A stretch of DNA of 64,000 bases from Halogeometricum sp. S3BR5-2. Its GTDB lineage: Archaea > Halobacteriota > Halobacteria > Halobacteriales > Haloferacaceae. Positions 51,705 through 60,697 of this stretch are shown one piece after another. Location of the stretch: assembly GCF_031624635.1 (NCBI RefSeq), contig NZ_JAMQOQ010000003.1, positions 310,001 to 374,000 of the forward strand. The letters run 5' to 3'. The translations under genes and the position numbers were made by a program. The notes beneath the pieces were generated by a model, which saw nothing but the letters and a program-made list of their open reading frames with translations, did no database searches and was not told the origin of the DNA. Position 1 is the first letter of the stretch. Each line of letters starts with the position of its first letter.

Positions 51705-51851
51705 CGTCGGCGGTACGGACACGAGCGTGAAAAGGGGTCTTGCCGGCCTCCCGACAAGGGGGGTCCGCGGTCGCGCGCCGGACTCCCGACGCTTGAACCA
51801 CTTGGATATACAGCCCTGTCGCCTTCGGCCGCGTGCCCCCGAGTGCTGACA

Positions 51852-52376
51852 ATGAGCGGTCAGACTCCCTCCTCGAACCGGTCGCTGGAGACGGCCGACG
51901 GCGTGACCCGTCGGTCGCTCCTCTCGGCGGGCGTGTTCGGCTTCGGCTTCAGCGGCCTCATCGACGTGCTCGTGCTCCACCTCGTCCTCCAGTGGCACCA
52001 CCTCCTCTCGGGTATCTACCCGCAGACGACGATGGCCGGCCTCCGGACGAACATCCTCGCCGACGGTCTGTTCTCCGTCGCGATGCTCGTCGTCGCGTGC
52101 GTCGGCGCCGGCCTCCTCTGGCAGTCCGAACGCCGGACCGACGTCCCCCTCGCCCTCCGACCGGTGGCCGGCGCGGCGATTATCGGCCTCGGCGCCTTCG
52201 ACCTGTACGACGTGGTGGTCGACCACGTCCTCCTCGGCCTCCACCAACCGCTCTCGCAGGGCGGACAGTACAACCCTCACTGGGCCGCCGTGAGCCTCCT
52301 CATCCTCGGAGCCGGCTACTACATCTATCGGACGGGCGTGAAACGGCAGACCGAAGCCGCGACGGAGACGGCGTGA
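51852..52376 (+). CDS. DUF2243 membrane protein
   Basis: This 174-residue protein has four membrane helices with GFGFSGLIDVLVLHLVLQWH, a histidine-containing segment, and LGAFDLYDVVVDHVLLGLHQ. Both are typical of DUF2243, a family of unknown function whose conserved His and Asp residues could bind metal in the membrane. The ATG at 51852 lies just before a Ser/Thr-rich lead-in. The next gene overlaps its stop by four bases (GTGA), so a small membrane partner is translated with it. Confidence 0.85.
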   Translation: MSGQTPSSNRSLETADGVTRRSLLSAGVFGFGFSGLIDVLVLHLVLQWHHLLSGIYPQTTMAGLRTNILADGLFSVAMLVVACVGAGLLWQSERRTDVPLALRPVAGAAIIGLGAFDLYDVVVDHVLLGLHQPLSQGGQYNPHWAAVSLLILGAGYYIYRTGVKRQTEAATETA

Positions 52377-52591
52377 CTGCGGCCCTCGCGCCCGCCGTAC
52401 TCCCGGCGTCCGTCACCCTCTCGGCGCTCGTCGTCCCCGCGCCGCTTCACGGTGGGGCGGCCGCTCCGGCGTCGACGCCGATTCCGCACTGGTCGGTGCT
52501 CCTCGTCGCCGTCCTCGGCCTCTGGGTCGTCATCGCGGCCGGCGTGCTGGTCTGCGACAGACTGCTCGCGCGGGCCGGGGCGGCGGCGTAG
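52373..52591 (+). CDS. Small membrane protein coupled to DUF2243
   Basis: This 72-residue protein starts with GTG overlapping the stop of the DUF2243 gene by four bases. It has a hydrophobic N-terminal stretch, the charged-poor linker HGGAAAPASTPIPHWS and one clear membrane helix (about 42-62) ending in CDRLLARAG. It has no recognisable family. The coupled start suggests it may form a complex with the DUF2243 protein. Confidence 0.6.
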   Translation: MTAALAPAVLPASVTLSALVVPAPLHGGAAAPASTPIPHWSVLLVAVLGLWVVIAAGVLVCDRLLARAGAAA

Positions 52592-52595
52592 GTGG

Positions 52596-53852
52596 CTACC
52601 GCTCGACGGTGACGGAGACGCCGAGCGGTTCGTAGGCGTTGTTTCCGTACCCCTTCTGATTCCACGGGTAGCGGTCGCCTTCGATGCCGCGTAACCCCTC
52701 TTCCGGGTCCGAGACCGTCGCGGGTTGCGTCCGTCCGCGGTCGTCCGTCGCGCGCGAGACGACGGTGTGCTCGCCGGGGTCGGCGTCCCAGACGTACCGG
52801 AACTTCCGGACGGCGTAGCGGCCGAGGTCCGGGCCGACGAACTCGGCGTCCGCCCACGTCTCGCCGCCGTCCGTCGACACCTCGACGGCTTCGACCGCGT
52901 CGTCGCCGGACCACGCCACGCCCGCCACCTCGATTCGTCCGTCGGCGCCCGGCGAGCGGTCGGCGCCGTCCGCCGGCGACGTGACGAGCGACTTGACGAG
53001 TTGGTCGAACAGGTAGGCGTTCCGCACCTCCTCGGTCTCCCGCATCTGGTCGCGCGTGTCCACCGTCTCCACCGAGGCGTGTCGCTCGGCCTCGTCGTCC
53101 TGCGCCGGGACGATGCGGTAGGAGGACTGCTGGTACTCGGTGTAGTCGCGGCCGTCCCGCGACTCCCACTCCTCGCCGGCGACCATGGAGTCCATCACGC
53201 GCACCTCCTCGACCCACTTCACGCTGTTGTTGCCGAACCACCCCGGTACGAGGAGTCTGACGGGGTAGCCGTGCTCGGCGGTCATCGGGTCGCCGTTCAT
53301 CTCGTAGGCGAGGATGCAGTCTTCGAGCGCCTTCGCCATCGGAACCGACCGGCAGAACACGTCCTCGTCGGCCTTCGCCTCGCCGCCCATCGCCGTCAGC
53401 CACTGTTCGTCCCCCGTGTCGGCGCCGTGGTCCTCCAGCACCGCACGCAGGGGCGTCCCCGTCCAGACGGCGTTGCCGACGGCGCCGAACGTCCACTGGT
53501 CGCCCTCGGCGTCCGGCGAGAAGTACGCCCGGCCGTTGCCCGAGCACTCCATCATGTGGACGACCGACTCGGTGGGGTAGTCGTTCCGTATCGCCGCCAT
53601 CGACAGGTCCGCCTCCGAGTCGACCAGCCCCGTCAGCGAGACGGTCCACTCCTCGGCGTCTATCTCCGGCGTCCGGTGGTGGTTTCGGACGTAGTGTTCC
53701 TCCCGCGGCGTGAGGTAGCTCTCCAGGTTCTCCCGCGCGTCGGTCTGGGCGTTGTCGGGGTCGGTCGAGAGCGCCTCCAGTCCGGGGTACGTCTGGGCGA
53801 CCGGTTCGTCTTCGGCGCGCTGCTCGCTCTCGTCTGCATCTCTCGGGGACAT
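52596..53852 (-). CDS. Sulfite oxidase-fold molybdopterin oxidoreductase
   Basis: This 418-residue enzyme holds a molybdenum cofactor in the sulfite oxidase fold. The molybdenum-ligating cysteine is C103, in MMECSGNGR, followed by an NGDPMTAEHGYPVRLLVPGW segment that is the family hallmark. The C-terminal domain (about 290-415) resembles the dimerisation domain of sulfite oxidases. No signal peptide or Tat motif is seen, so a cytoplasmic location is likely, unlike most periplasmic bacterial homologues. It may oxidise sulfite or act as a nitrate-reductase-like oxidoreductase. No heme partner is adjacent. Confidence 0.87.
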   Translation of the reverse strand: MSPRDADESEQRAEDEPVAQTYPGLEALSTDPDNAQTDARENLESYLTPREEHYVRNHHRTPEIDAEEWTVSLTGLVDSEADLSMAAIRNDYPTESVVHMMECSGNGRAYFSPDAEGDQWTFGAVGNAVWTGTPLRAVLEDHGADTGDEQWLTAMGGEAKADEDVFCRSVPMAKALEDCILAYEMNGDPMTAEHGYPVRLLVPGWFGNNSVKWVEEVRVMDSMVAGEEWESRDGRDYTEYQQSSYRIVPAQDDEAERHASVETVDTRDQMRETEEVRNAYLFDQLVKSLVTSPADGADRSPGADGRIEVAGVAWSGDDAVEAVEVSTDGGETWADAEFVGPDLGRYAVRKFRYVWDADPGEHTVVSRATDDRGRTQPATVSDPEEGLRGIEGDRYPWNQKGYGNNAYEPLGVSVTVER

Positions 53853-53937
53853 TCGGGGAGTCGTCGGTTCAGGGAGGACGCACTCGGCTGTGCTGCCTGC
53901 GCGTGAAAGGCACGACCGTCGCCGCGTCGTCCCTCGA

Positions 53938-55674
53938 CTACGCGCCCGCTCGAACCCGACCCGCCGTCGCGTTCGCGCCCGATTCCCCGTCCGACGCCGC
54001 GGACGCCGCCGAGGCGTTTGCGCTCTCGGTCCCGTTCGCGGGCTGTCGGATGCGAACCGTCTCGTCGCCGTACACCTCCATCGTCTCTATCACCGTACCG
54101 TTCTCCGCGACGCGCTGAACGATGACCGTCGGCGCGCCGTCACCCGCCTCCGAGGGCCCGCCGCCCGCCCCGCCCGCGTCGCCGGGCCCGGTCGTCGCGT
54201 TCGTCGGCGTCTCGCCGGCGAGGAACCGCCGAATCGCGTCCGTCCGCTCGAACTCCCGCACCTCGCCGCTCTGGGCGTCGACGAACGCGACGTAGGCGAT
54301 GCCGCTGTTGTCCTCGGGGACGACGCGCACCTGCCAGTACTCGCGGTCGTCTATCACCGTCAGTATCGGCTCGGCCGGCGAGAAGCGGTTCCAGTCGGTC
54401 TGCCGGGCGGCCTGCCTGACCAGGTCCGCGGCCTTCTGCGGGCCGAACAGCGACCGGTTCGGCCGGTACACCTCGAAGGCGCCCGTCTGGCCGTCTATCG
54501 TCCACACCTCGCGGAGACCCTGCGCCTGCCCGTACGGTTCGACGGCGACGACGTACTGCGGCCCCTCCTCGGTGAGCACGAAGAACGGCTGGTCGTTGTC
54601 GTCTCCGGGGAGTGGAGCGACCTCTATCTCGTCCTCGTGGCTGGTGAACGTGTTCACGATGCCGTTGCGGTACTTCGTCGCCGCGACCCGTCGCCGCGCG
54701 AGGTCCTCGGGGTACAACTGCTGGCCCGAAAGCACCGGGCTCTCGGCCGCTTCTTCCGGCGAGAGCGTCCGGACGGTGCCGTCGGGGTCGACGACGGCGA
54801 CGCCGCCCCACGACGGCGTCGTGTGCGGAATCGGCGTCAGGTGGAACGTCGGCTTCGAGTACGGGACGACGATGTGCTGGGTGCCGTTCTCGACGACCAT
54901 CTTCGGGTCGCCGTAGTCGACGAGGTACTCGCCGTTCTTCAGCAGGTGCCAGCGGTAGCTCTCGAAGAACACGGTTCCGATGCCCTTCTCCATCGCCCCG
55001 TCGACGACCCGGACGTTCGCCCGTTGGGTCGTCGTGTCGACGAGCACCGTCCCCGCCTGCTGCTTCGTCAGCACGTTGAACAGGCCGTCCGGCGACAGCG
55101 GCGCCGCCCAGTACGGCGTCCCGTTCGCGACGGTGATGGCCGTCTCGCCCACCCGGTACTGCGGCCGGTTGAGCGTGTTCGAGGCGTACTGCTCGGCCAC
55201 CGCGCGGGTGACGATGCGCGGGTTGTCGGCGTCGACGTCGTCGAGTCGCTCCACCGTCGTCGACGCACCCATCGTCTGGTCGCTCAGCGTGGCGCCGGCG
55301 ACGACGTTGACGACGGGCGAGAGCACGAAGATACCGACGACGAACACGACGCCCGCCGCCCGGAGCGGACTCACCTGCGGACCGTCGTCGCCGATTCCGT
55401 ACTCCGAGGGCGTCTCGTCCCGCGCGTACTTGGAAAAGAGCCATCCGGCGACGACGGCGGCGACCAGCGGAACGACGAGCAGCGGCGTCGTGTACAGCGC
55501 GTACACCGCCGCGTGCAGCGTCGGTCGGAAGAACCACGCGGCGGCGACGAGGAGGAGTGCGACCCCGAGCAGCGCCGCCCACGGGGGACCGCCGCCGTCG
55601 CCGCCGGGGGGCCACTCGCCCGTCTCCTCGCCGGCCGGTGGGCCGTCGGACTCCTCGGAGGAGGGCGAGGACAT
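53938..55674 (-). CDS. Large membrane protein of unknown function
   Basis: This 578-residue protein has three membrane helices in the first 135 residues (about 32-50, 57-80, 107-130), then a soluble domain of about 350 residues that is probably outside the cell. It ends in a Gly/Ala/Asn-rich tail with several NAT/NGT/NAS-type sequons. The soluble region contains NRSLFGPQKAADLVRQAARQ and a RVVPEDNSGIAYVAFVDAQS segment reminiscent of PepSY-like folds, but I do not recognise the family. A promoter-like GGGTTTTAATATCGG lies upstream on the minus strand. Function unknown; a surface sensor or protease-inhibitor role cannot be excluded. Confidence 0.72.
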   Translation of the reverse strand: MSSPSSEESDGPPAGEETGEWPPGGDGGGPPWAALLGVALLLVAAAWFFRPTLHAAVYALYTTPLLVVPLVAAVVAGWLFSKYARDETPSEYGIGDDGPQVSPLRAAGVVFVVGIFVLSPVVNVVAGATLSDQTMGASTTVERLDDVDADNPRIVTRAVAEQYASNTLNRPQYRVGETAITVANGTPYWAAPLSPDGLFNVLTKQQAGTVLVDTTTQRANVRVVDGAMEKGIGTVFFESYRWHLLKNGEYLVDYGDPKMVVENGTQHIVVPYSKPTFHLTPIPHTTPSWGGVAVVDPDGTVRTLSPEEAAESPVLSGQQLYPEDLARRRVAATKYRNGIVNTFTSHEDEIEVAPLPGDDNDQPFFVLTEEGPQYVVAVEPYGQAQGLREVWTIDGQTGAFEVYRPNRSLFGPQKAADLVRQAARQTDWNRFSPAEPILTVIDDREYWQVRVVPEDNSGIAYVAFVDAQSGEVREFERTDAIRRFLAGETPTNATTGPGDAGGAGGGPSEAGDGAPTVIVQRVAENGTVIETMEVYGDETVRIRQPANGTESANASAASAASDGESGANATAGRVRAGA

Positions 55675-56008
55675 CAGGAACCGGCCTCGCGGAGCGGCGG
55701 ACGTCGGTCGAGGCGGGTACTCGTCGTCCGAGACGCGTTCGGGAGGGTCATACCGAGACGTGTCAGCGTCCGATATTAAAACCCGGTATCTCCCCGACCC
55801 GGCCGCGACGTCGGCGCCGCCGCACTAGTCGAAAGTCCTTCTTCCATCAAATATGTGGATTGTTAACTAATACTGTGGTTCATGCAAACGCTTATCACGA
55901 AATACGACATTCTTACCGGTCGTACGTAGGGGGGTCACGACCGGACGTAGGGACGTCGAAGCGTCGGAACCGGCGGTCGTGGGCGCCGCTGCGCGGGAGA
56001 ACCAAAGT
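55675..56008. promoter_or_regulatory. Divergent intergenic region
   Basis: This 334-base region lies between the membrane protein gene (minus) and the sensor kinase gene (plus). On the minus strand GGTTTTAATAT at about 55773-55783 is a good promoter for the membrane protein, about 100 bases from its start. The rest is mixed in composition, with an AT-rich patch at about 55845-55910 that may serve the kinase. Confidence 0.45.
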
Positions 56009-57421
56009 ATGTCAATCACCGTCCTTCACGTCGACGACGACCCCATGTTCGGGGACCTCGTGGCGTCCTACCTCGACTGCGAGGACGATATCACCGTCGA
56101 GAGCACGGCCGGAGCGTCCGCGGCGATGGACCGCCTCCGCCGAACCGACGTCGACTGCGTCGTGAGCGACTACGACATGCCCGGGACGAACGGGCTGGAA
56201 CTGCTGGCGGAGGTTCGGACGGTGTGCCCGGAGGTCCCTTTCATCCTCTTCACCGGCAAGGGTTCCGAGGAGATAGCCAGCGACGCCATCAACAACGGCG
56301 TGACGGACTACCTGCAGAAGGGCGGCGGCGTCGACAAGTTCGACGTGCTGCGCAACAGCGTCCGCAACGCTGTCTCGCGGTACCAAGGGGAACACGAACT
56401 CATGCTGAGCCGACGATTCATCGAACGAGTGCTGAAACTGAGCCCCGCGGCCATCCTCGTCTTCGACCGCGAGGGAACGGTCGTGCAGGCCAACGAACGG
56501 GCCGAGGGACTCCTCGGCGTCGAGGCGTCGGAACTGGTCGGGCGGTCCGGCTCCGAACCGGGGTGGGAGGTCGTCGACGAGAAACGCGCGCCGGTGTCGG
56601 CGGACCCGTTCTTCTGCACTCGGGTGTTGGAGACGGGTGAGACCGTCTCCGACGTCGTCCGCGGGGTACGCCAACCCGACGGGCGCCTCGCGTGGCTGTC
56701 GGTCAGCGCCGCCCCTCTCTGGGACGACGCGGACGCCATCGAGAACGTCATCGCGGTGATGGCCGACGTGACGGACCAACACCGGCGCGAGCGAGCGCTC
56801 GCGGACACGCTCAAGCAGTTCGACGGCTTCGCCAGCGTGCTCTCGCACGACCTCGGCAACGTCCTCGCCATCGCGCAGGGGCGGCTCGAACTGGCCGAGC
56901 GAACCGGCGACGCGAGCCACCTCGAACAGGTCGAACGCGCGCTGGAACGGTCCGTCGGACTGCTCGAAGACCTCACGACGGTGATGCGGTCGGGGAGCTT
57001 CGTCGACGAGATAGGCGACGTGGACGCCCGGGCGGTGTTCGAGGCGGCCTGGGAGACCCAAGAGACGAAGCGAGCGACGTTCGAGACGGAACCGCTCGCG
57101 GTCCGCGCCGACGAGAACGCCCTGCTGCGGATGTTCGAGAACCTCATCCGGAACGCGCTCGAACACGGGACGGACACGGTGGCCGTCAGACTCGGCCGCC
57201 TCGACGACGGCTTCTACGTCGAGGACGACGGCGACGGCATCCCGGCGGCCGACCGCGACCGGGTGTTCGACCCCGGCTACTCGACGAAGGCGGGCGGGAC
57301 GGGGTTCGGCCTCGTCAGCATCCAACAGATCGCGTTCGCGCACGGATGGACGATAGCCGTCGCCGACAGCCCCGACGGCGGCGCGCGCTTCGAGTTCTCG
57401 GACGTGACGCTCGCCGACTGA
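56009..57421 (+). CDS. Soluble sensor histidine kinase with N-terminal receiver domain
   Basis: This 470-residue protein joins a receiver domain (about 1-120, phospho-acceptor D54 in VSDYDMPG) and a PAS domain (about 135-255). The H-box SHDLGNVLAIAQGRLELAE follows, then a HATPase domain with NLIRNALEHG, VEDDGDGIPAADR and GGTGFGLVSI. There is no membrane helix, so it senses a cytoplasmic signal and may belong to a phosphorelay. The ATG at 56009 directly begins the receiver domain. A second, distinct sensor kinase gene follows 121 bases later on the same strand. Confidence 0.88.
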   Translation: MSITVLHVDDDPMFGDLVASYLDCEDDITVESTAGASAAMDRLRRTDVDCVVSDYDMPGTNGLELLAEVRTVCPEVPFILFTGKGSEEIASDAINNGVTDYLQKGGGVDKFDVLRNSVRNAVSRYQGEHELMLSRRFIERVLKLSPAAILVFDREGTVVQANERAEGLLGVEASELVGRSGSEPGWEVVDEKRAPVSADPFFCTRVLETGETVSDVVRGVRQPDGRLAWLSVSAAPLWDDADAIENVIAVMADVTDQHRRERALADTLKQFDGFASVLSHDLGNVLAIAQGRLELAERTGDASHLEQVERALERSVGLLEDLTTVMRSGSFVDEIGDVDARAVFEAAWETQETKRATFETEPLAVRADENALLRMFENLIRNALEHGTDTVAVRLGRLDDGFYVEDDGDGIPAADRDRVFDPGYSTKAGGTGFGLVSIQQIAFAHGWTIAVADSPDGGARFEFSDVTLAD

Positions 57422-57542
57422 CTCCGCGCGACGGACGCCGGGAGCGGAGCGTCCGAGCGGACCCATACGCTTTTGTCGAAACGATACCAACTCGTGTCCG
57501 CGAACTAATTAGTAAATATACCTGAATGTTCGTGATGCGCAT

Positions 57543-59522
57543 ATGAGACAGGGAGAAGTTTCCGACGCGTCGGGGGGAAGAGAGGCGATATACGAGGTGT
57601 TTGCGGACCGGTCGCAACGTCCGTCGGAGGCGACGCGGCGCGCCCTCGAAATCGGAGCCGAACACTTGGGCGTCGAGGTGGGGTTTCTCACGCGAATCGA
57701 GGACGGCACCCAGTCCATCGAACTGGTGTCGGGACCACATCCAACCGTCCGTCTGGGCGCCGCCTGCCCCCTCGAGGAGGCCTACTGCTCGCGCACGGTC
57801 CGACTGTCGGGACCGATGAGCGTCCAGAACGCCGGTTCGTCCGACGCGGTCGACCCGAGCGCCTACGAGCGATTCGAGTTGGGGAGCTACGTCGGGACGG
57901 CCGTCGCCGTCGACGGCGAACTGTACGGGACGGTCTGCTTCGCCGACGCGGACCCCCGCGAGGAGCCGTTCTCCGAGTCCGAGGAACTGTTCGTCGAACT
58001 CCTCGGACACCTCGTCTCCCGGGCGCTGGAGCGACAGCGGTACGAGCGGCGGTTGGAGCGGCGCGCCGAGCGACTGGCGGCGGAGGCCGAGCGGTTGGAG
58101 AACATCACCCAGACGACGTTCGACGTGATCTACCGCATCGATATGCAGACGAACTTCACCTACGTCTCCTCGGCCGCCGAACGCGTCGTCGGCTACGATT
58201 CAGGAGAGCTCACGGGCGCCTCGTTCGCCGACTACATCGCCGACGCGTCGCTGCCCACCGTGATGGACGCGTTTCAGCGCGTGTACGCCGGCGAGTCGGT
58301 GCAGAACGTTCAGATAGGGTTCGACGCCAAGGACGGGAGCGTCGTCGTCCTCGAAATCAACGTGCGCCCGGTGTTCGAGGGCGACGAGGTGGTCGAGATG
58401 CAGGGCGTCGCCCGCGACGTCACGGAGCGGGTCCGACAGGAGGAGATGCTCCGGACACGCAACCGGGCCATCGAGGACTCTCAGCTCGGTATCGTCATCA
58501 CCGAACTGGCCGACGACGGCGAGCGGGCGGTCTTCACCAACCGAGCGTTCGAGACGCTGACGGGCTACGCGCGCGAGGAGGTAGACCGCAGCCCCCGCGA
58601 ACTCCTCGCGGGGAAGCGCACCTCGGCGGCGGTGACCGCCGAGTTCGAACGGGCGCTCGCGAACCGCGAGTCCGCGTCGGCGGAGCTGGTGAGCTACCGC
58701 AAAGACGGCAGCCCCTACTGGGACTCCGTCTCTCTCAGCCCCGTTCACGGCGACGGGGGCGCGGTCACGCACGTGGTTGCGTTCCACCGGGACGTGACCG
58801 AACGGGAGCGGACCCGCCGCCTCGTCGGCCTGTTCAACCGGGTGTTCCGCCACAACTTCAGAAACGAGATGAACCTCGTGTTGGGCCACGCGGACCTGCT
58901 GTCCTCGCTCGACGCGACGGACCGCATCGAGGAGGTACGGCGGTCGGCGGACGTGATACATCGGACCGCGGAGTCGCTTCTCGACTTCAGCCGACGGCTG
59001 CGCGAGTTGGAGCGCTACGCCGACAGGGACCGCGACCCGGTTCGAATCGACCCCCGGTCCCTGCTCTCGACCGTCCGGGAGACGTGCGAACAGCGGTTCC
59101 CGGAGGTGACGCTGCACACGACCGTCGCCACCGACCGCTCGGTCTGCGCCGGCGACGAACTGGGGCAAGCGCTCCTGGAGTTGGTGTCGAACGCGGCCGA
59201 GCACAACGACCCGCCGGTCGCGGTCACCGTCTCCGTCGACGACGCGGGCGACCGAGTCGAGGTACGACTCGAAGACGACGGCGCGGGTATCCTGCCCGGC
59301 GAAGTCGCGTTCATCGAGTCGGGCCGGGAGACGGCGCTCGACCACGGGAGCGGACTCGGCCTCTGGTTCGTGAACTGGGTCGTGACCTGGTACGGCGGGT
59401 CGTTCCAGATCGGACCGGGACCGACGGGGACGGGAACCGTGGCGACGCTCCGCCTCCCCGCCCTCGACGCCGACGAGTCGGTCGACGAGGTCGCGGCGCC
59501 GCCGACGCCGCTGTTTCAGTAA
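57543..59522 (+). CDS. Soluble GAF-PAS-PAS sensor histidine kinase
   Basis: This 659-residue protein has an N-terminal GAF domain (about 15-165) and a short coiled coil. Two PAS domains follow (about 190-310 and 315-430, with YDSGELTGASFADYI and GIVITELADDGERAVFTNRA). The H-box FRHNFRNEMNLVLGHADLL comes next, then a HATPase domain with ELVSNAAEHND, LEDDGAGIL and GSGLGLWFV. The RHN form of the H-box is common among haloarchaeal kinases. No membrane helix is seen, so it should sense light, redox or a cytoplasmic ligand. A TATA-like TAATTAGTAAATATAC lies just upstream of the start. Confidence 0.88.
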   Translation: MRQGEVSDASGGREAIYEVFADRSQRPSEATRRALEIGAEHLGVEVGFLTRIEDGTQSIELVSGPHPTVRLGAACPLEEAYCSRTVRLSGPMSVQNAGSSDAVDPSAYERFELGSYVGTAVAVDGELYGTVCFADADPREEPFSESEELFVELLGHLVSRALERQRYERRLERRAERLAAEAERLENITQTTFDVIYRIDMQTNFTYVSSAAERVVGYDSGELTGASFADYIADASLPTVMDAFQRVYAGESVQNVQIGFDAKDGSVVVLEINVRPVFEGDEVVEMQGVARDVTERVRQEEMLRTRNRAIEDSQLGIVITELADDGERAVFTNRAFETLTGYAREEVDRSPRELLAGKRTSAAVTAEFERALANRESASAELVSYRKDGSPYWDSVSLSPVHGDGGAVTHVVAFHRDVTERERTRRLVGLFNRVFRHNFRNEMNLVLGHADLLSSLDATDRIEEVRRSADVIHRTAESLLDFSRRLRELERYADRDRDPVRIDPRSLLSTVRETCEQRFPEVTLHTTVATDRSVCAGDELGQALLELVSNAAEHNDPPVAVTVSVDDAGDRVEVRLEDDGAGILPGEVAFIESGRETALDHGSGLGLWFVNWVVTWYGGSFQIGPGPTGTGTVATLRLPALDADESVDEVAAPPTPLFQ

Positions 59523-59593
59523 CCCCGCTCTTCGCCGTCCGGAGCCCCGCGCTCCGGTTCTGGGCGTCTCCGGCGCCGACGGCGCGCAATGCG

Positions 59594-59619
59594 GTGAACA
59601 CGGCTAAATGTTCGTTCAC
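59594..59619. promoter_or_regulatory. Inverted repeat upstream of the ABC exporter
   Basis: GTGAAC and GTTCAC are 6-bp arms separated by 14 bases, about 35 bases upstream of the ATPase start, next to an A-rich AAAAACTTTC patch. Position fits an operator. Confidence 0.35.
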
Positions 59620-59653
59620 AAAAACTTTCACCGTCCGCTCCGGCTCTCGGACC

Positions 59654-60697
59654 GTGAGCGCAATCGAAGCCCGACAACTCGCGTTGACGTACGCCGACGG
59701 AACGGAGGCCGTCGAGGACGTCTCGCTCGACATCCCGGAAGGCGAGTTCTTCGGCTTCCTCGGGGCGAACGGCGCGGGTAAGACGACGACCATCAAGATG
59801 CTCGTGACGCTGTTGCGGCCGACGTCGGGGAGCGTCGCCGTCAACGGCTACGACATCGAGAACAGCCCCCGGCGCGTCCGCGAGTCCATCGGCTACATGG
59901 CGCAGGAGACGAGCATCGACCCGGAACTCACCGCGCGCGAGAACGTCCGCTACGCCTGCGAGGCGTACGGCGTCCCCCGCGGACGGCGGAGCGAGCGCAT
60001 CGACGAACTGCTGGACCTCGTCGACCTCGTCGACGTGGCGGACAAGCAGGCCAAAGGGTTCTCGGGCGGGATGAAAAAGCGCCTCGACGTGGCCACCGCT
60101 CTCGCTCACGAACCGCCAATCGTCTTCCTCGACGAACCGACGACGGGACTGGACCCGAAGGCGCGCAACCGCCTGTGGGACTACTTCGAGCGCATCAACG
60201 ACCGCGGGACGACCATCTTCCTGACGACGCAGTACCTGGAGGAGGCCGACCAACTCTGCGAGCGAATCGGGGTCATCAAGGACGGAACCATCGCCGTCAG
60301 CGGGTCGCCCGCGGAGCTGAAATCGCGGGTCGGCGGCGACGTGCTCGAACTCGAACTCGACGACCCCGCCGAGACGGACCTCGAACGCGCCCGCGAGGTG
60401 GCGCTCGACTCCCGTCTCGTCGCCGCCGCCGAGGACGTGGAGACGACGGCGGACGGACTGCGCGTCCGGTCCGGCGAGGCGCGTCGGTACGGCACCGACC
60501 TCCTCGTCTCGCTCCGCGACGCCGGCCTCTCGGTGGTCGGGTTCAACGTCCGGAGTCCGACCCTCGACGACGTGTTCCTCGCGGTGACCGGCGAGGAGTA
60601 CGACGCGGACGCCGCCGGTACCGGCGGCGGAGGGACCGACGGCGGGGATGGGGGCGCGGAAGACGCCGAGACGACCGTCCGGGAGGCGTCGGAGTGA
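59654..60697 (+). CDS. ABC-2 type exporter ATPase
   Basis: This 347-residue ATPase has Walker A GANGAGKTTT (37-46), the signature FSGGMKKRLDVATAL and Walker B VFLDEPTTGLDP. It is followed by a C-terminal domain (about 225-320) found in DrrA-like drug or polysaccharide exporters and a Gly/Asp-rich tail. The start is GTG at 59654, as the upstream frame reads through another gene. It overlaps the permease gene by four bases (GTGA), forming an exporter pair. The cargo is not known. Confidence 0.9.
   Translation: MSAIEARQLALTYADGTEAVEDVSLDIPEGEFFGFLGANGAGKTTTIKMLVTLLRPTSGSVAVNGYDIENSPRRVRESIGYMAQETSIDPELTARENVRYACEAYGVPRGRRSERIDELLDLVDLVDVADKQAKGFSGGMKKRLDVATALAHEPPIVFLDEPTTGLDPKARNRLWDYFERINDRGTTIFLTTQYLEEADQLCERIGVIKDGTIAVSGSPAELKSRVGGDVLELELDDPAETDLERAREVALDSRLVAAAEDVETTADGLRVRSGEARRYGTDLLVSLRDAGLSVVGFNVRSPTLDDVFLAVTGEEYDADAAGTGGGGTDGGDGGAEDAETTVREASE

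Noticed and set aside
48732-52376. Open frame of more than 1200 codons on the plus strand
   Set aside because: Most of it is the complementary frame of the antiporter and flavin reductase genes, which have clear families and good codon use. Only its last 174 codons, from the ATG at 51852, are a real DUF2243 gene.
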